A DNA stretch of 64,000 nucleotides from NCBI GenBank assembly GCA_000320605.2, contig KB445791.1, positions 959,906-1,023,905 of the forward strand. Reading direction: 5' to 3'. A program made the translations under genes and the position numbers. Positions 61,596-64,000 of the stretch are shown one piece after another; the first letter of the stretch is position 1; every line of letters starts with the position of its first letter. Source of the DNA: Gelatoporia subvermispora B (taxonomy: Eukaryota; Basidiomycota; Agaricomycetes; Polyporales; Gelatoporiaceae). The notes beneath the pieces were generated by a model. It worked only from the letters and a program-made list of their open reading frames with translations, had not been told where the DNA came from and did no database searches.

Positions 61596-63480
61596 ATGCT
61601 CTCTCAGACGCAGACTTTGATCCATAATGCAACCAAAGGAGACCTGCAAAACAGCGCAACATTAGCAACATGGCTCGTAGATGGGATAGCAAATGACAAA
61701 TTTACAAAGCTATGTACTATCAAACTTGTGAAGGAAGTCTGTAGAGGGGAAATACAATTGCTTTCCAAGAAGGACATGGGCCTACTCAAAGAATTTGAAC
61801 TAGACGTTCTCACAGACAAGATGCACACATGCACACCTGTTACATGGGAGCTACTCCAAACTCTTCTCGCAGCAAATACATCACTCGTAACATGACACTG
61901 GGCTTGTAAATGCCGGGCCCGTAATTGTCTAATACGCCAGGCAAATGCAGATGTTCCTTGGGCTACAAATACTCTTGAACTTCCAATACCAGAAGTTGCA
62001 GAGAGCGAGCATAGCAATGTGAACAGAAATTCTGGCCCATCAATGTCAGATACTGAGAACACCATATACTGGGAAGAGACTGGAGACCTGCCAGATGGTA
62101 ATGACAAGGGTGATGTTGAGGACAAGAGTGATGTTGAGAATAAGAATGATCAGGGTGAAGGGGCTGATGAAGGTGATGTTGAAGACATAGCTGAGATAGA
62201 GAGATAGCGGCAAGCTATACAGACAATAATATGTATCTACCAACGAGCTTTGAGCAACAACTAATGGGACATCACAAAAGAAAAGTCCTTTGTTTGAGCA
62301 GTGTAGCAAAGTACTAACCAGAAATGTAATGCACTGCAGGCAATGGTCAGGATCTTTCTACATGCATGCTCAGCACCCAAAAGTGTCGTCAATCTGTTGT
62401 CACGCTTTGGGCTGTCAGTCTCCCGCTCCACGATATACAATGCTGTGAAGAGTCTGTCAGTCGATGCTGCAAGATAGGTCAAACAGTATGGGAGCACCCT
62501 GCTTACCAGACCAGTGTACGACAATTTCGAGTACGAGGAAAGACACCTCATACTCACAATTGACAAGCTGCATAACACTTTTGTTCATATGACATTGGGT
62601 ATGCTTCTTTGGTGAATCATGGCGTGAAGCTTGAACACTTGCACTGTTGCGAGCAGCTATGGTCAAAGTCACCTCAAAACCCTGACAACTACCGAGGTGT
62701 TGAGACTTCAAGCTGGCAGAAGTTCGTGCAGGTCATTGTGACCCACGATGTGGACTCGTTAGATATGAACTGTTGTCAGTGGTTTCAGACATGGAAATTC
62801 CTTGTGGACCTGGTCACCTATGGTCTGGAATACTTCCAGCAGTTCAAAGACGACCTGGGTAAGCCTGAGGCCGCTGAAAAAATTCCTGTGGTACAATCAA
62901 AACACATTTCTCTGCGGGCAATGGATATCAATGAGGCCATGACCGTGGGAAATGGAGAAGCACTCACGGATATTTTCAAGCAAGCGAATATTGATAGCCT
63001 TGGTGAGGATAGGATAGAGAGACGTCGAGATATTGGGGACTATGTTCTTCTGGTCCATGGCGACTTGGCTACAGGTGAACAAATCGAGGGTCTGCAGCGG
63101 TCTTGTTCCAAAGAGACAACGGCCTGGTGAAGATATTAGCACGTGATCTTTGTAATGGGCCTTTTTTACCTAAAGATGGCCTGCGCCGAGGCCGTATGGA
63201 AACTGTGCATTCATCTTAAGGGTGCCCGGATAGACAAGATGTGTCTCATGGTAGAGGTAGCAGCAATTTGTCCTAAAGAAACGAGGAAGATTATTAGTAA
63301 ACCCAGGTTCTGTAGGATGCATGAAATCATTCAGCATATTGGAATTGTCTCACGGCTGGACTGCTAGAGAGTGAAAGTGAAGCAAAGATATAAGATCGAA
63401 AGCCTCAAGGATTGGGCAAAGACCAAACTGACCTGGGATGTTCTGAAGGACATTGCAAACGCACTCGTGAAGAACTACAC
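61596..63480 (+). pseudogene. DUF6589-family gene, decayed
   Basis: DUF6589 proteins are an abundant, unexplained, repeat-like family of mushroom genomes. Fragments appear in family order. They are a helical N-part (61596-61895), an acidic repeat stretch (DKGDVEDKSDVENKND, about 62100-62200), then KCNALQAMVRIFLHACSAPK (about 62320) and NAVKSLSVDAAR. TAG follows, then VYDNFEYEERHLILTIDKLH to 62613. In a second frame come NHGVKLEHLHCCEQLWSKSP, KHISLRAMDINEAMTVGN and GDYVLLVHGDLATGEQIEGL. A third frame holds HVIFVMGLFYLKMACAEAVW and MHEIIQHIGIVSRLDC. In-frame stops (about 62475) and frame shifts (about 62610, 63130) cannot all be introns. The gene is therefore broken, although a few gaps could be spliced. 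Confidence 0.7.
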
Positions 63481-63565
63481 TAGTATCTTCTATCATTGTA
63501 CTACAATTGGCCCACACTTGTGCAGAATGTGTTGTGCTTATCGTGGTGCATGTGGTAACAATGGT

Positions 63566-64000
63566 ACAATGTGGCGCCAAATTGTTATATCTTTGCAATA
63601 CAAAATGGGGCACATTGTCAATATGCTAACTAGACAATGTGAGCCACATTGTGACCTGTAAGTTTAACATTTGTGGTGCATATTGTGCACATTTCTAAGT
63701 ACAATATGGGCCATATTGTTATGCACAAATCTTACAAGGCTGGAGCACATTGTAGGTAGTTCCAAGTACAATGTGTGCCATATTGTGATGTATAGATATC
63801 ACAATGTGAGCCATATTGTGAGATACAAATATAACAATGTGGGCCCTATTGTGCGCATTTTCTGTAACAATGCGGGTCCTATTGTGCACCTCCTGTAACA
63901 ATGTGAGCCATATTGTGGGATACAAATATAACAATATGGGCCCTATTGTGCGCATTTTTGTAACAATGTGGGTCCTATTGTGCACATTTCTGTAACAATG
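63566..64000. repeat. Palindromic satellite, unit about 31-33 bp, running off the window
   Basis: The core ACAATRTGGGCCATATTGT is close to its own reverse complement and recurs with 10-15 bp spacers. Late cores start at 63768, 63801, 63834, 63867, 63898, 63931, 63963 and 63995, so the period is 31-33 bp. Earlier copies (63566, about 63600, 63634, 63701, 63734) are more diverged and less regular. The spacers alternate between two types, one with GATACAAATATA and one with GCGCATTTTTGTA. The array starts just after the DUF6589 relic and is cut by the end of the window. Confidence 0.85.

Overview
This window is nuclear DNA from a basidiomycete fungus, most likely an Agaricomycete of the wood-decay or polypore kind. 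Nearly every gene is cut by introns of about 50-65 nt with GTRNGT donors and YAG acceptors. The cytoplasmic dynein heavy chain ends after its tail, as in the two-gene dynein of Agaricomycetes. There is a DUF6589 relic, a repeat family typical of mushroom genomes. Exon boundaries were worked out by hand from reading frames and family motifs. Most finished gene models sum to a multiple of three.

Layout, left to right. 1-5316 (+): 3' part of the N-end-rule ubiquitin ligase UBR1. 5448-7693 (-): mitochondrial glutamyl-tRNA synthetase. 8590-9775 (-): unknown multi-exon gene. 9984-14677 (-): SPO22/ZIP4 meiosis protein. 15014-15589 (+): small glycine-rich membrane protein. 16824-18952 (-): PCL/Pas1-type cyclin. 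18953-24134: about 5 kb with no convincing gene. 24135-25479 (+): chitin synthase export chaperone CHS7. 26470-27790 (-) and 28059-29424 (+): divergent pair of an ADAL-type deaminase and a GPALPP/DUF3752 protein. 29947-31539 (+): short-chain dehydrogenase. 33803-35477 (-): G-protein alpha subunit with more than 2 kb of gene-free DNA on both sides. 37948-39383 (-): low-complexity unknown protein. 39824-42916 (-): CUL4-type cullin. 43418-44073 (-): Mediator MED21. 44341-45382 (+): RTF2. 45659-47544 (+): phosphatidylserine decarboxylase. 47652-49951 (-): TRM2. 50199-52751 (+): MAM3/CNNM transporter. 53146-57275 (-): dynein heavy chain tail. 57858-59576 (+): branched-chain E2 acyltransferase. The last 4.4 kb is repeat-rich: a 983-bp element with terminal inverted repeats, a decayed DUF6589 gene, and a satellite of about 33-bp palindromic units that runs off the end.

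Most genes are conserved housekeeping loci that do not form one pathway. Loose themes are ubiquitin/NEDD8 signalling (UBR1, CUL4, RTF2), growth and cell-cycle control (cyclin, G-alpha, dynein, CHS7), organelle metabolism (GluRS, PSD, E2, TRM2) and meiosis (SPO22). The most striking feature is in gene structure. The G-alpha gene keeps the family C-terminus only if a single nucleotide (33965) is spliced as its own exon. The MAM3 gene needs a 3-nt exon (51145-51147) to restore the conserved Glu of FGEIIPQA, and it also has exons of 10, 11 and 21 nt. The SDR gene needs an 11-nt exon to complete its nucleotide-binding motif.
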